Both the position numbers and the translations under genes were made by a program. The notes under the pieces were generated by a model that was not told the origin of the DNA, ran no database searches, and saw only the letters and a list, made by a program, of their open reading frames with translations. Shown here piece after piece: positions 45,292 to 53,257 of a stretch of DNA of 64,000 nt. Position 1 is the stretch's first letter; the number at the start of each line of letters is the position of its first letter. The stretch comes from Calothrix anomala FACHB-343 (GTDB taxonomy: Bacteria > Cyanobacteriota > Cyanobacteriia > Cyanobacteriales > Nostocaceae): assembly GCF_014696435.1 (NCBI RefSeq), contig NZ_JACJQG010000021.1, positions 53,768 through 117,767 on the forward strand, written 5' to 3'.

Positions 45292-46695
45292 ATGAAAAAA
45301 TTTCGGATGATGCAATGGTCACCAGAAGGTACATGGATTGCTTCTGGTTTTGGTTTATCTTTATTGTTAATGGGTATTGTTAGCTTCATTTCTTACCAAA
45401 ATGCTACTCAGTTAATTGCCAGTAGTAATAAAGTGAAACATACACATGAAGCAATGAAGAACTTGATTGATATTTTTGCTACTTTGACTGATGCGGAAGC
45501 TGGACGTAGGGGATATATTTTGTTTAATGAGCAATCGGAACTCAAACGTTATGAACAGTCGATGCAAAGCCTGAATGCGAAAGTCGAGAAGTTACAACAA
45601 CAACTGGCTAAGGATTCATCTCAACAGCAGCAAATCATCCAGTTAAAAACTTTAATATCTCAAAGAGTTGAACTTTACGGAGAATCACTAGAAAATCAAA
45701 AATTAGATCAATCAACATTTGCCCTGCAAGCTAATCAAATTAATCAAAGTCGTGACGAAATTCGCCAAATTTTGACTCAGTTGCAAGCTAGAGAAGAACA
45801 GTTACTAGAAATTTCGGTGCAACATTCGCAACATAATATTCACAACCGGATGTTGATTGAATTCCTGGGTACGGTGCTGAGTTTTGGTATTTTGTTAGCT
45901 GTTTATTCTTTGCTTTATCAACAATTAGTGAAGCGCCAAGAAGCGGAAGCCCTACAACGAACTTTAGCCCAAGAAAAAGAACTCAGTGAGATGAAACTGC
46001 GCTTTTTTTCGATGGTTTCTCACGAATTTCGCACACCTTTAAGTATTATTTTAGGCTCGGCACAATTGTTAGCTCAAAGCAATCAGCAGTGGACAGAAGA
46101 AAAGAAGCTAAAAAATCTGCATCGGATTCAGTCTTCTGCTAGGTCAATGAATCAATTGCTAACAGATATTTTGACTCTCACTAGAGCAGAAGCGGGGAAA
46201 CTAGAATTTCATCCTGAAATTGTAGATCTAGAAGCATTTTGTCTGAACCTAATTGAGGATATTCAGTTTTGTAATCATCCACAACACCCGATTAAATTTT
46301 TTACCGAGAGTAACTGTACCCATGCCCAATTAGATGAAAATTTGCTCTATTCAATTCTCTGCAATTTACTGTCTAATGCCATAAAATACTCGCCTCAAGG
46401 CGCAGATATTTTGTTAATTCTCAGTTGTGAAGCAGATGCCATAATTTTTCAAGTTAAGGATTATGGTATAGGCATTCCTGCCGAGTTTAATCAGCATTTA
46501 TTTGAGCCTTTTAATCGGGCAGAGAATGTTGGTAAAATTGTGGGTACAGGGCTAGGTTTAGCTGTGGTAAAAAAATGTGTGGAACTCCATCAGGGAGTAA
46601 TTTCTGTTGCCAGTGAGGTAGGTGTGGGGACAACTTTTTCGGTGAAGATTCCACAAATTTTTAACACCATAATCAACTATAATAAAAATATCTAA
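45292..46695 (+). CDS. Membrane sensor histidine kinase with CHASE3-like sensor
   Basis: 467 residues. Two transmembrane helices (about 15-35 and 190-212) enclose a helical extracytoplasmic domain resembling CHASE3 (TLTDAEAGRRGYILFNEQSELKRYEQ). Then a coiled linker, HisKA with the phosphorylated His in FFSMVSHEFRTPLSIILGSAQLL, and HATPase with NLLSNAIKYSPQGADI, VKDYGIGIP and GTGLGLAVVKKCVELHQG. The ATG at 45292 is chosen over a TTG at 45277. It is divergent from the PBP and regulator genes and a candidate partner for the regulator. Its last 4 bases overlap the convergent PgpH-like gene. Confidence 0.93.
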   Translation: MKKFRMMQWSPEGTWIASGFGLSLLLMGIVSFISYQNATQLIASSNKVKHTHEAMKNLIDIFATLTDAEAGRRGYILFNEQSELKRYEQSMQSLNAKVEKLQQQLAKDSSQQQQIIQLKTLISQRVELYGESLENQKLDQSTFALQANQINQSRDEIRQILTQLQAREEQLLEISVQHSQHNIHNRMLIEFLGTVLSFGILLAVYSLLYQQLVKRQEAEALQRTLAQEKELSEMKLRFFSMVSHEFRTPLSIILGSAQLLAQSNQQWTEEKKLKNLHRIQSSARSMNQLLTDILTLTRAEAGKLEFHPEIVDLEAFCLNLIEDIQFCNHPQHPIKFFTESNCTHAQLDENLLYSILCNLLSNAIKYSPQGADILLILSCEADAIIFQVKDYGIGIPAEFNQHLFEPFNRAENVGKIVGTGLGLAVVKKCVELHQGVISVASEVGVGTTFSVKIPQIFNTIINYNKNI

Positions 46696-49130
46696 AGTTT
46701 AGGATAGGCGATGCGTTGGTGATGAAATTGCTGCCAAACCTGGACAAAAACATGAGAAATTTGTGACATTTCTTGCCTAGTTAAACCTGAATCTACTAAT
46801 TGACGATCTTGCCAACGTGCTTTGAGGATGTTATTTACCATTGCGAGTGCGGCTTCTGGGGTTGCATCTTTTTGCGCACGTAAAGCGGCTTCACAAGCAT
46901 CAGCTAACATAGCAATTGCGGTTTCTCGCGACTGGGGAATGGGGCCATCATAGCGGAAATCTGATTCCTGCAATATTTGCTGCGGATTATCTTGCTGTTG
47001 CTGCTTGGCTTGTTGATAGAAATAGGCAATTAAAATTGTACCTTGGTGTTCGGGAATGAAGGCGCGAATGGCACTAGGCAATTTATATTGACGCGCCATT
47101 ACCAAACCTTCACTCACATGCTTTTTAATAATTTCGGCACTTTTCCAGGGGTTATTAATCTCATCGTGTTTATTGGGGCTACCCATTTGATTTTCAATAA
47201 ATCCTAGAGGATCGTGCATTTTACCGATGTCATGATACAGAACCCCAGCCCGCACGAGTTCTACATTACAATTTAAAGCTCTGGCGGCGGCTTCTGCTAA
47301 AGTCGCAACAAACAATGTATGCTGAAAAGTGCCAGGAGCTTCATGGGCTAGGCGTTTTAATAAAGGTCGGTTGGGATTGGATAATTCCGCTAGACGAATG
47401 GGTGTGACTAAATCAAATAAAGCTTCTAGGTAGGGACTTAACCCTAGTGCTAATATGCTCCAAATCAAGCCTGCTAAACTTTTGAGGGCGGCTGTACCTA
47501 ACACAGTATACCAAAGGGGAGCGATCGCAGTATTCACTAACAAGTAAACTACTCCCTGGGTTAAGGCAATTAAGATACCCAAGGTAGCTAATTCTTCTCG
47601 CGTGCGCAGTCCTTCTCTACCGGGAAATCGCCATTGCCCTGCCATGAAGCCACCGAGAATGCCGCCAGCAGCACTAGGTATTAAATTATGCCAACTCATG
47701 CCGCTACCAATGGAGAGTAATATTGTCAGTAAACCCATGACAGTACCGCCAATGGCTGTACCGTAGAAGCTACCCACCAAAAGACCGATAGCAGGTAAGC
47801 CGGTCAATGATTTGCTCAAAAATAACAGCAACGGCGCACTGAGGATTAATAGGATAATTAAAATATAATCTTTACGTCTTAATTTAGCTTTAAACCGTAT
47901 TTCTACCCAGCGAAAAATAGCCACCGCCAACCCAACAATGACTGTAAACTGTGTCAGACGCAGCCAATCGATACTGCGTTGACTCAACTGAAAGTAATCT
48001 AATAGAACAAAATTAGTTTGAGTGATTGTTGTGCCAGCTGAAACAATCACTTCACCTTTTGGAATGCTGACGATTATCGGTTTTACTGCTTTTGCTGCTT
48101 GTTCGGCAATTAGCTTGGTTTGTTCGATGTCTTTGACTAAATTGCCCTGAATCACAGCCAAAAGCAAGCGATTAGCTAAAGGTTGTGCTGTTTGGGGAAT
48201 AGAAACACTTACTTGCATTGCGATCGCAGATTTCAAAGTATCTGGGGATATACCGGGATAGATACCCTGTGCTAGCATTCGCTCTAAAGTTTGTCTGACT
48301 TGGATTTGTGTTTTTTGCCAATCTGCATCAGCTAGATTTAAGAAACTCTCATCGTAAATGATTAGGGGTTGATTGTAGATGCTGTGGGTGTTTTGGGGAA
48401 ATATCTCTTCGGGGTTGAGGGTAGTTAAAGCGAGATTGTAGTTCTGACGCGCAGAGGCGATCGCTTTTAATAGTTGAGTAAAAGCCTGGGGAGAGTTAAA
48501 CTGACGGTAAGTTCGCAATTCTCTGACCGCTCGCTGTTGCTCAGAATTTAAGTTAGTAAAATTGCTATTTTTCTCCAAGGTTTGTAATAATATCTGCCAT
48601 TGGGGTTGTGGTGCTTGTCGCAGATAAGTTTGCGTGGCAGTGGATAATATTGCAGTCTTATAAAAGGGAAAATTGCCCAATTGAGCGCGAATTTCTCTAC
48701 CTTGTGTCAATAAAACCTGGAGATTTTGATAAATTTCCTCGTTTACTTCTCTATCCACCACCCACACTGCTGAAGCACCGCTATGAGCTTCTCGGCGTTT
48801 TTCCTCTGTAGTTGTTACATCTTCAACACTGGCTGAATAGGGTGCAATTAGGGTTTGTGGCGCTATCTTCCCCACATCCAATTTTGGTTGGTTATAAAAA
48901 CGGTAGCCTAATCCACTAGAGATACAAAGTACAACCAATACCAGCATCCCTAAAGAATAGACAGGTTTTTTGATGCTTTTATTAGCCTTTGATACTTGTC
49001 GAATTTCTGTTTTGACTGTGAACCAGAACCTGAAAAGTAGAGTAGTCATTTTACTCAAGTAGCGACGAATCAAGAGACAGCGCCTACTCTTGGGTAAAGT
49101 TTGCTTGTAAGGCTTACGAAATAAACTCAC
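46692..49130 (-). CDS. 7TM-HD phosphohydrolase, PgpH-like
   Basis: 812 residues. An N-terminal transmembrane helix (about 57-76) and a large extracytoplasmic domain (about 80-385) precede a seven-helix membrane region (about 390-580) and a cytosolic HD domain (about 600-780) with HTLFVATLAEAAARALN, YHDIGKMHDPLGFIENQ and IPEHQGTILIAYFYQQA. In Listeria the relative PgpH hydrolyses cyclic di-AMP; that activity here is inferred from the family. The start is GTG at 49130; an internal ATG at 49049 is an alternative. Confidence 0.9.
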   Translation of the reverse strand: MSLFRKPYKQTLPKSRRCLLIRRYLSKMTTLLFRFWFTVKTEIRQVSKANKSIKKPVYSLGMLVLVVLCISSGLGYRFYNQPKLDVGKIAPQTLIAPYSASVEDVTTTEEKRREAHSGASAVWVVDREVNEEIYQNLQVLLTQGREIRAQLGNFPFYKTAILSTATQTYLRQAPQPQWQILLQTLEKNSNFTNLNSEQQRAVRELRTYRQFNSPQAFTQLLKAIASARQNYNLALTTLNPEEIFPQNTHSIYNQPLIIYDESFLNLADADWQKTQIQVRQTLERMLAQGIYPGISPDTLKSAIAMQVSVSIPQTAQPLANRLLLAVIQGNLVKDIEQTKLIAEQAAKAVKPIIVSIPKGEVIVSAGTTITQTNFVLLDYFQLSQRSIDWLRLTQFTVIVGLAVAIFRWVEIRFKAKLRRKDYILIILLILSAPLLLFLSKSLTGLPAIGLLVGSFYGTAIGGTVMGLLTILLSIGSGMSWHNLIPSAAGGILGGFMAGQWRFPGREGLRTREELATLGILIALTQGVVYLLVNTAIAPLWYTVLGTAALKSLAGLIWSILALGLSPYLEALFDLVTPIRLAELSNPNRPLLKRLAHEAPGTFQHTLFVATLAEAAARALNCNVELVRAGVLYHDIGKMHDPLGFIENQMGSPNKHDEINNPWKSAEIIKKHVSEGLVMARQYKLPSAIRAFIPEHQGTILIAYFYQQAKQQQQDNPQQILQESDFRYDGPIPQSRETAIAMLADACEAALRAQKDATPEAALAMVNNILKARWQDRQLVDSGLTRQEMSQISHVFVQVWQQFHHQRIAYPKL

Positions 49131-49424
49131 ACATTACTCCCAAAAAGTACACCGGTTTATTGATTGTGAAGTCTACTTAGGCGATATTATTCTCACTGAC
49201 TCATCTATTTTATCGAGAATTTTAGGAAATTCTGGCAGATTATTTACAGCCTTATTCGTCAACTACGATAATTTATGGCAACGTCTTTAATTGTCTAGAT
49301 AAATTTTCATATTTGCTCGTCTAATAGAGAATTTATATCACAATAAGCTAATAATCTAACTCTCCAGAGGGAGTAAACAGAAGCGAGAAATTATTAGTCT
49401 GGAACCTAAGGCTAGGAAATAGCA

Positions 49425-50330
49425 ATGATTATGCATATTGCCAATCGTCATCAACCAATTTATATATTCCATCTCACGCCAGAAATATCACTAATTTGGA
49501 CTGCTTTAGGTTCATTATTGCTCATCCTTGCAGCCGCCGCTAGCAGTTGGTATTATGCAATGATTCATGCAGAAACTGTCATTTTTCGTCTAGATAGTTC
49601 TGGCGGTGGATTGGAAACAGGAATTATCTCCTTTTTAGGTTGGTTAATCATTACTTTTGGCACAATAATTGTCCATGAATTATTACATGGAATTGCATTT
49701 GCCACTTTTGGTGGTTCACCGCATTATGGGTTTAAAGTTAAATATTTCATGCCGTTAGCTTATGCAACTTCACCGGGCAATTTTTTCCGCCGCAATATTT
49801 TTATAATCATTGCTCTAGCACCATTGCTAGTCATTGATATTGGATGTTTAGTACTATTAGCAATTTTTCCCCAAGCAACTTGGTTAATTTGGGTGATTGC
49901 ATTAAATACAGGCGGTGCAATTGGTGATATATGGATGACTGTGCAATTACTACGCTGTCCGCCATCAATTCGAGTTGAAGATAGAAAAGAAGGTATAGCA
50001 ATTTATGCACCTCCTGATGTAACTCGTCAACAGCTTCCTTTTAATCGCATCGATAACAATCGAATGCATTCTACTGGCAAATTTTGGTTAAATCTCACCT
50101 TGATGATTTTGGTGTTGCTGCTGATTTCTAGTTTTTTGCTGATACCGTTGTTAAAAATGTTAGAAGTGCCTTCATTTATTATTGGTAATAATAATTTCTG
50201 GATTCTGCGTTGGCAAAATACAGCAACAGGATTTAGCCTGGGGTTTAACTGGATATCGGTTTTAATCATGATTGTAACTTTATGTTTATTAGGATTTGTA
50301 GTGAATCTGGTTCAACGCCGCTTGCAATAA
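49425..50330 (+). CDS. DUF3267 membrane protein with HExxH-like motif
   Basis: 301 residues with about five hydrophobic helices (30-53, 72-95, 127-150, 155-172, 227-250 and 270-292). TIIVHELLHGIAFATFGG contains a zinc-protease motif HELLH, and a distant FRRNIFIIIALAPLLVIDIG block matches the DUF3267 family, related to site-2-type metalloproteases. Proteolytic activity is not shown for the family. An insertion (QLPFNRIDNNRMHSTGK) before the last helices is loop-like. ATG at 49425. Neighbours give no functional hint. Confidence 0.82.
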   Translation: MIMHIANRHQPIYIFHLTPEISLIWTALGSLLLILAAAASSWYYAMIHAETVIFRLDSSGGGLETGIISFLGWLIITFGTIIVHELLHGIAFATFGGSPHYGFKVKYFMPLAYATSPGNFFRRNIFIIIALAPLLVIDIGCLVLLAIFPQATWLIWVIALNTGGAIGDIWMTVQLLRCPPSIRVEDRKEGIAIYAPPDVTRQQLPFNRIDNNRMHSTGKFWLNLTLMILVLLLISSFLLIPLLKMLEVPSFIIGNNNFWILRWQNTATGFSLGFNWISVLIMIVTLCLLGFVVNLVQRRLQ

Positions 50331-50348
50331 GGCTAGTTTATCAACTAT

Positions 50349-50493
50349 AGGACTTACGCACCGAACACAAAAACCCTCACAAGGGTGGTCAAAAGTCAAA
50401 AGTCAATGGTCAAAATTCAGGTTCTTGGACTATGGACTATGGACTATTGACCATTGACAAAAAGCATGAAAAATATCTGACACTGCGTAAGTC
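50349..50493. mobile_element. MITE-like element with GGACTTACGCA ends (copy 1)
   Basis: The left end AGGACTTACGCA and the right end TGCGTAAGTC are inverted. Inside are ACCCTCACAAGGGT, then GTCAAAA/GTCAATG/GGACTAT heptamers, then CATGAAAAATATCTGACA. A reverse-oriented copy lies at 59544-59683 with the same internal order. So a heptamer tract is carried inside an inverted-repeat element. Confidence 0.75.
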
Positions 50494-50588
50494 AGAAACT
50501 ACTTAATTTGGTCAATAAATTCGTGCTAAAATTCAGGCGATCGCTAGCTTCACCTCCAGCCGATATCAGTTAATTATATTAGTGAAAA

Positions 50589-51416
50589 TTACTCGGCAGG
50601 ATAGATAATTTTCGTAACTAAAACAGGCCTATTACCATACTCAGCATCTAAACTGCTTTTTGCTTCTAGGCTCCAAGTAAACTTATAGTCTCTCTCAATT
50701 TCCGCAGCAACAAACGGACGAATTTCACCAACTGCTGATACCATTTGACCTTGATTTATAGTTACTTGGGGAGAGGTTGTTAATAACAATAGTAAATCTT
50801 GCCCGCCAAACCAGCGATTTTTATCTATTGTTAATAAAATAGAACTGCGGATAGTTGCGACTTTCCCCGTGACGATAACATTACTACCATAATATTTTTG
50901 CGGATTTTGCATTATTTGATTAAGTTGGGGTACTAGGGCAAGTTCGCGAGCAATAATCGCAGGTTTATTAAGATATTTTCTATAATATTTATCCTCTAAC
51001 TTAAGATTAAACTCTCGTTCAATTTCGGGAATTACTAAATTGCGCAATTTACCAGTAACTTGTACGGCTACATTTTGTTCAACTGGTAAATCGAAAGCCT
51101 TACTTGAAGCATTCACAACTATAATAGGTTGACCGCGAAAAAATCGATCATCACTAATTTTAAATGAACTTAAACCAATTTTTTTAATTACTCTGCTTCT
51201 AATTGTTACACTTTTATGCATCAATGCGTCTGCATTGTGAGTAGTTTCTGATGTATTAGTAAAATTAGCTTGTGAATTAAACAAGCTACCACCTCTCACG
51301 AGCATAGCCAAGCCTAGCAGGAACATTAATCCTAATATATAACCAAGCCCTGCTAATAAACTTTTATTTGGAGAATTATTCTTACCCTGATTTTGGTTAT
51401 TTTTTAAGCTATTCAT
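50589..51416 (-). CDS. Membrane-anchored protein with two related domains
   Basis: 275 residues. One transmembrane helix near residues 19-41 (SLLAGLGYILGLMFLLGLAMLV) precedes two copies of a similar beta-rich unit: VTIRSRVIKKIGLSSFKISDDRFFRGQPIIVVNA and VIVTGKVATIRSSILLTIDKNRWFGGQDLLLLL, each followed by V.VTGKLR-like VQVTGKLRNLVIPEIEREF or VSAVGEIRPFVAAEIERDY. The duplicated pattern resembles OB-folds as in NfeD- or DUF-type stress proteins. Function unknown; a ligand-binding periplasmic or cytosolic domain is inferred. Confidence 0.75.
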   Translation of the reverse strand: MNSLKNNQNQGKNNSPNKSLLAGLGYILGLMFLLGLAMLVRGGSLFNSQANFTNTSETTHNADALMHKSVTIRSRVIKKIGLSSFKISDDRFFRGQPIIVVNASSKAFDLPVEQNVAVQVTGKLRNLVIPEIEREFNLKLEDKYYRKYLNKPAIIARELALVPQLNQIMQNPQKYYGSNVIVTGKVATIRSSILLTIDKNRWFGGQDLLLLLTTSPQVTINQGQMVSAVGEIRPFVAAEIERDYKFTWSLEAKSSLDAEYGNRPVLVTKIIYPAE

Positions 51417-51498
51417 AGAAAAATATTTCTCAATGGCAGATATAGAAATTTTGATAATGATAGATTAATATTCTATATCGAAGCTAATTCAACTTGCC

Positions 51499-52263
51499 AT
51501 GAAATCAAATATATCAAATCTAAATTCCTGGGTAATTTGTCCCAAGAGTAATCCGCAAGCACAATTGCGTTTATTTTGCTTTCCTTATGCGGGGGGTAGT
51601 TCTTTCATTTTTCGGAATTGGGTAGAATTTCTCCCATCATCTATAGAATTATGTGCGGTTGAACTTCCAGGTAGAGGAAGGCAAATGAATTTACCGCCAT
51701 ATAATCAATTAGTGCCGCTTGTAGATGCGATCGCTTCCTACATACACCCATATTTAGATAAACCATTTGCCTTTTTTGATCATAGCATGGGCGCTTTAGT
51801 CAGCTTTGAGCTAGCTCGTTTACTTCGCAAAAAGTATAATATTCTGCCAGTTCATCTGTTTATTTCTGCGCGTCGCGCTCCCCAAATTCCGCCTATCACT
51901 CCACCAATTCATAACCTTTCCGAATCCGCTTTTCGAGAAAAACTGCGTCATCTCAACGGTACACCACCAGCAGTATTAGAAAATGCCGAATTGATGCAGA
52001 TATTTGTCCCCATTATACGGTCTGATTTTGCTGTTTTGGAAACTTATATTTATACCCCAGAAGCACCTCTAGAATGTCCGATTACAGCTTTTGGTGGCTT
52101 AGAAGATGCAGAAGTTAGTCGCGATAACCTGGAAGCATGGCAACAGCAAACTCAGGCTAATTTTAATTTACAGATGTTTCCAGGAAATCACTTTTTTTTG
52201 CATTCTGCACAATCACTTTTATTAGAAAGTTTGAGCAAATATTTAGTAGAGTATTTGGGATAA
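51499..52263 (+). CDS. Type II thioesterase, altered nucleophile elbow
   Basis: 254 residues, the standard length for the GrsT/RedJ-type thioesterases that free misprimed acyl groups from NRPS/PKS carrier proteins. FCFPYAGGSSFIFRNW, ELPGRGRQMN and the terminal PGNHFFLHS (catalytic His) are normal. The elbow reads FFDHSMGAL, with Asp94 where the family has Gly (GHSMG); Ser96 is kept. The acid region reads GGLEDAEVS, not GGxxD-P. No NRPS or PKS lies in the window, so its partner must be elsewhere. Confidence 0.88.
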   Translation: MKSNISNLNSWVICPKSNPQAQLRLFCFPYAGGSSFIFRNWVEFLPSSIELCAVELPGRGRQMNLPPYNQLVPLVDAIASYIHPYLDKPFAFFDHSMGALVSFELARLLRKKYNILPVHLFISARRAPQIPPITPPIHNLSESAFREKLRHLNGTPPAVLENAELMQIFVPIIRSDFAVLETYIYTPEAPLECPITAFGGLEDAEVSRDNLEAWQQQTQANFNLQMFPGNHFFLHSAQSLLLESLSKYLVEYLG

Positions 52264-52454
52264 TAAATAGTCATTGGTTATTTGTGATTTTTTTGGAGGT
52301 AAGACAATTTATTTGTGAGGCTGCATAATAATTACTTTTTTTAAACGCAAAGGTACGCTAAGGTTAACGCAAAGGTACGCAGAGTTTTTTATGTTCCAGA
52401 TTCGCGAAAATAATTATTTGCAGCTTCATATGAAATTGGTTAAATCCTAAGAAT

Positions 52455-52530
52455 AACAAATGACTAATGACTATTGACTATTGACTGTTGACTATTGACC
52501 AATGACAAATGACTATTGACTATTGACAAC
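52455..52530. repeat. Heptamer repeat tract
   Basis: ACAAATG, ACTATTG and ACTGTTG type heptamers from 52458 to 52528, ending just before the stop of the next minus-strand gene. The 52264-52454 stretch also has duplicated ACGCAAAGGTACGC words. Confidence 0.75.
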
Positions 52531-52533
52531 ACC

Positions 52534-53256
52534 TTATTTAAGTTCATTGATGAGCCTCAGAGTAGCTTGTGAAGATAAGCCAATACAGGCTGCTAGTTCT
52601 TCTAATGCTAGGCGTTCTCTTGCATTTGTATTTAGCATCTCTGTTGCAGCTGCTACATATTCAGGGTTCGCTAGACTTACTGGTTGAGCAACAGTTACTT
52701 GAGAATTAACACTAGCAATTCGCTCAGTTTTTCCTACCGTCGGGGTAATTTGTTGCATTCGATAAGCGGCTATTTTTGTGGCTTGTTGGGCTTGTAGGTA
52801 AGCAAGGTAGTATTGTATAACTGCTAGGCGTTTTTGCTGTTTGGTTTCATGCCAGCGAGCTTGTCTTATAGGTAATTCGTTAATGACGTTTAATAGCCTA
52901 ATTGGGTCAATTGTGATGGAAATGCCAAAACTACGCTCGCTTTCGGATAATATCTCTGGCAAGTTGTAATTAGTTGTCGTTTGAGATGGTGAGAGTTCCA
53001 CAGTCAAAACATCGGTGAATGCACTCCATCCCATAGCCGCTTTGGCTTCCCGTACTTGGGATGACTGACTTAGAGCGATCGCCACTAATAACTCGATAAT
53101 TTTACCATCGCGATCGCTAATTTGCGTCTGTAGCTCAAACTCTGCTGAACTATTCACCTGTTGATTTTCTGACAACGCTGGTAAAGGTAAACTCACCAGC
53201 GCGAACATTAGCAGGATTTTCCCACCATACTTGCAGATTTGTGATACATAACTCAT
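52534..53256 (-). CDS. Exported helical protein, possibly TolC-like
   Basis: 240 residues. The signal peptide (about 1-29, cut after PALS) precedes an amphipathic helical protein (IIELLVAIALSQSSQVREAKAAMGW, then QQKRLAVIQYYLAYLQAQQATKIAAYRMQ, then NARERLALEELAACIGLSSQATLRLIN). The order of helix, strand-like segment and helices recalls half of a TolC/outer-membrane-efflux repeat, but I cannot assign it. It begins 1 base after the stop of the acylase gene, so the two are surely an operon. No known role. Confidence 0.75.
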   Translation of the reverse strand: MSYVSQICKYGGKILLMFALVSLPLPALSENQQVNSSAEFELQTQISDRDGKIIELLVAIALSQSSQVREAKAAMGWSAFTDVLTVELSPSQTTTNYNLPEILSESERSFGISITIDPIRLLNVINELPIRQARWHETKQQKRLAVIQYYLAYLQAQQATKIAAYRMQQITPTVGKTERIASVNSQVTVAQPVSLANPEYVAAATEMLNTNARERLALEELAACIGLSSQATLRLINELK

Positions 53257-53257
53257 G

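Noticed and set aside
45093-45389. Minus-strand frame of 98 codons
   Set aside because: It covers the 101-bp insertion and the antisense of the sensor kinase start.
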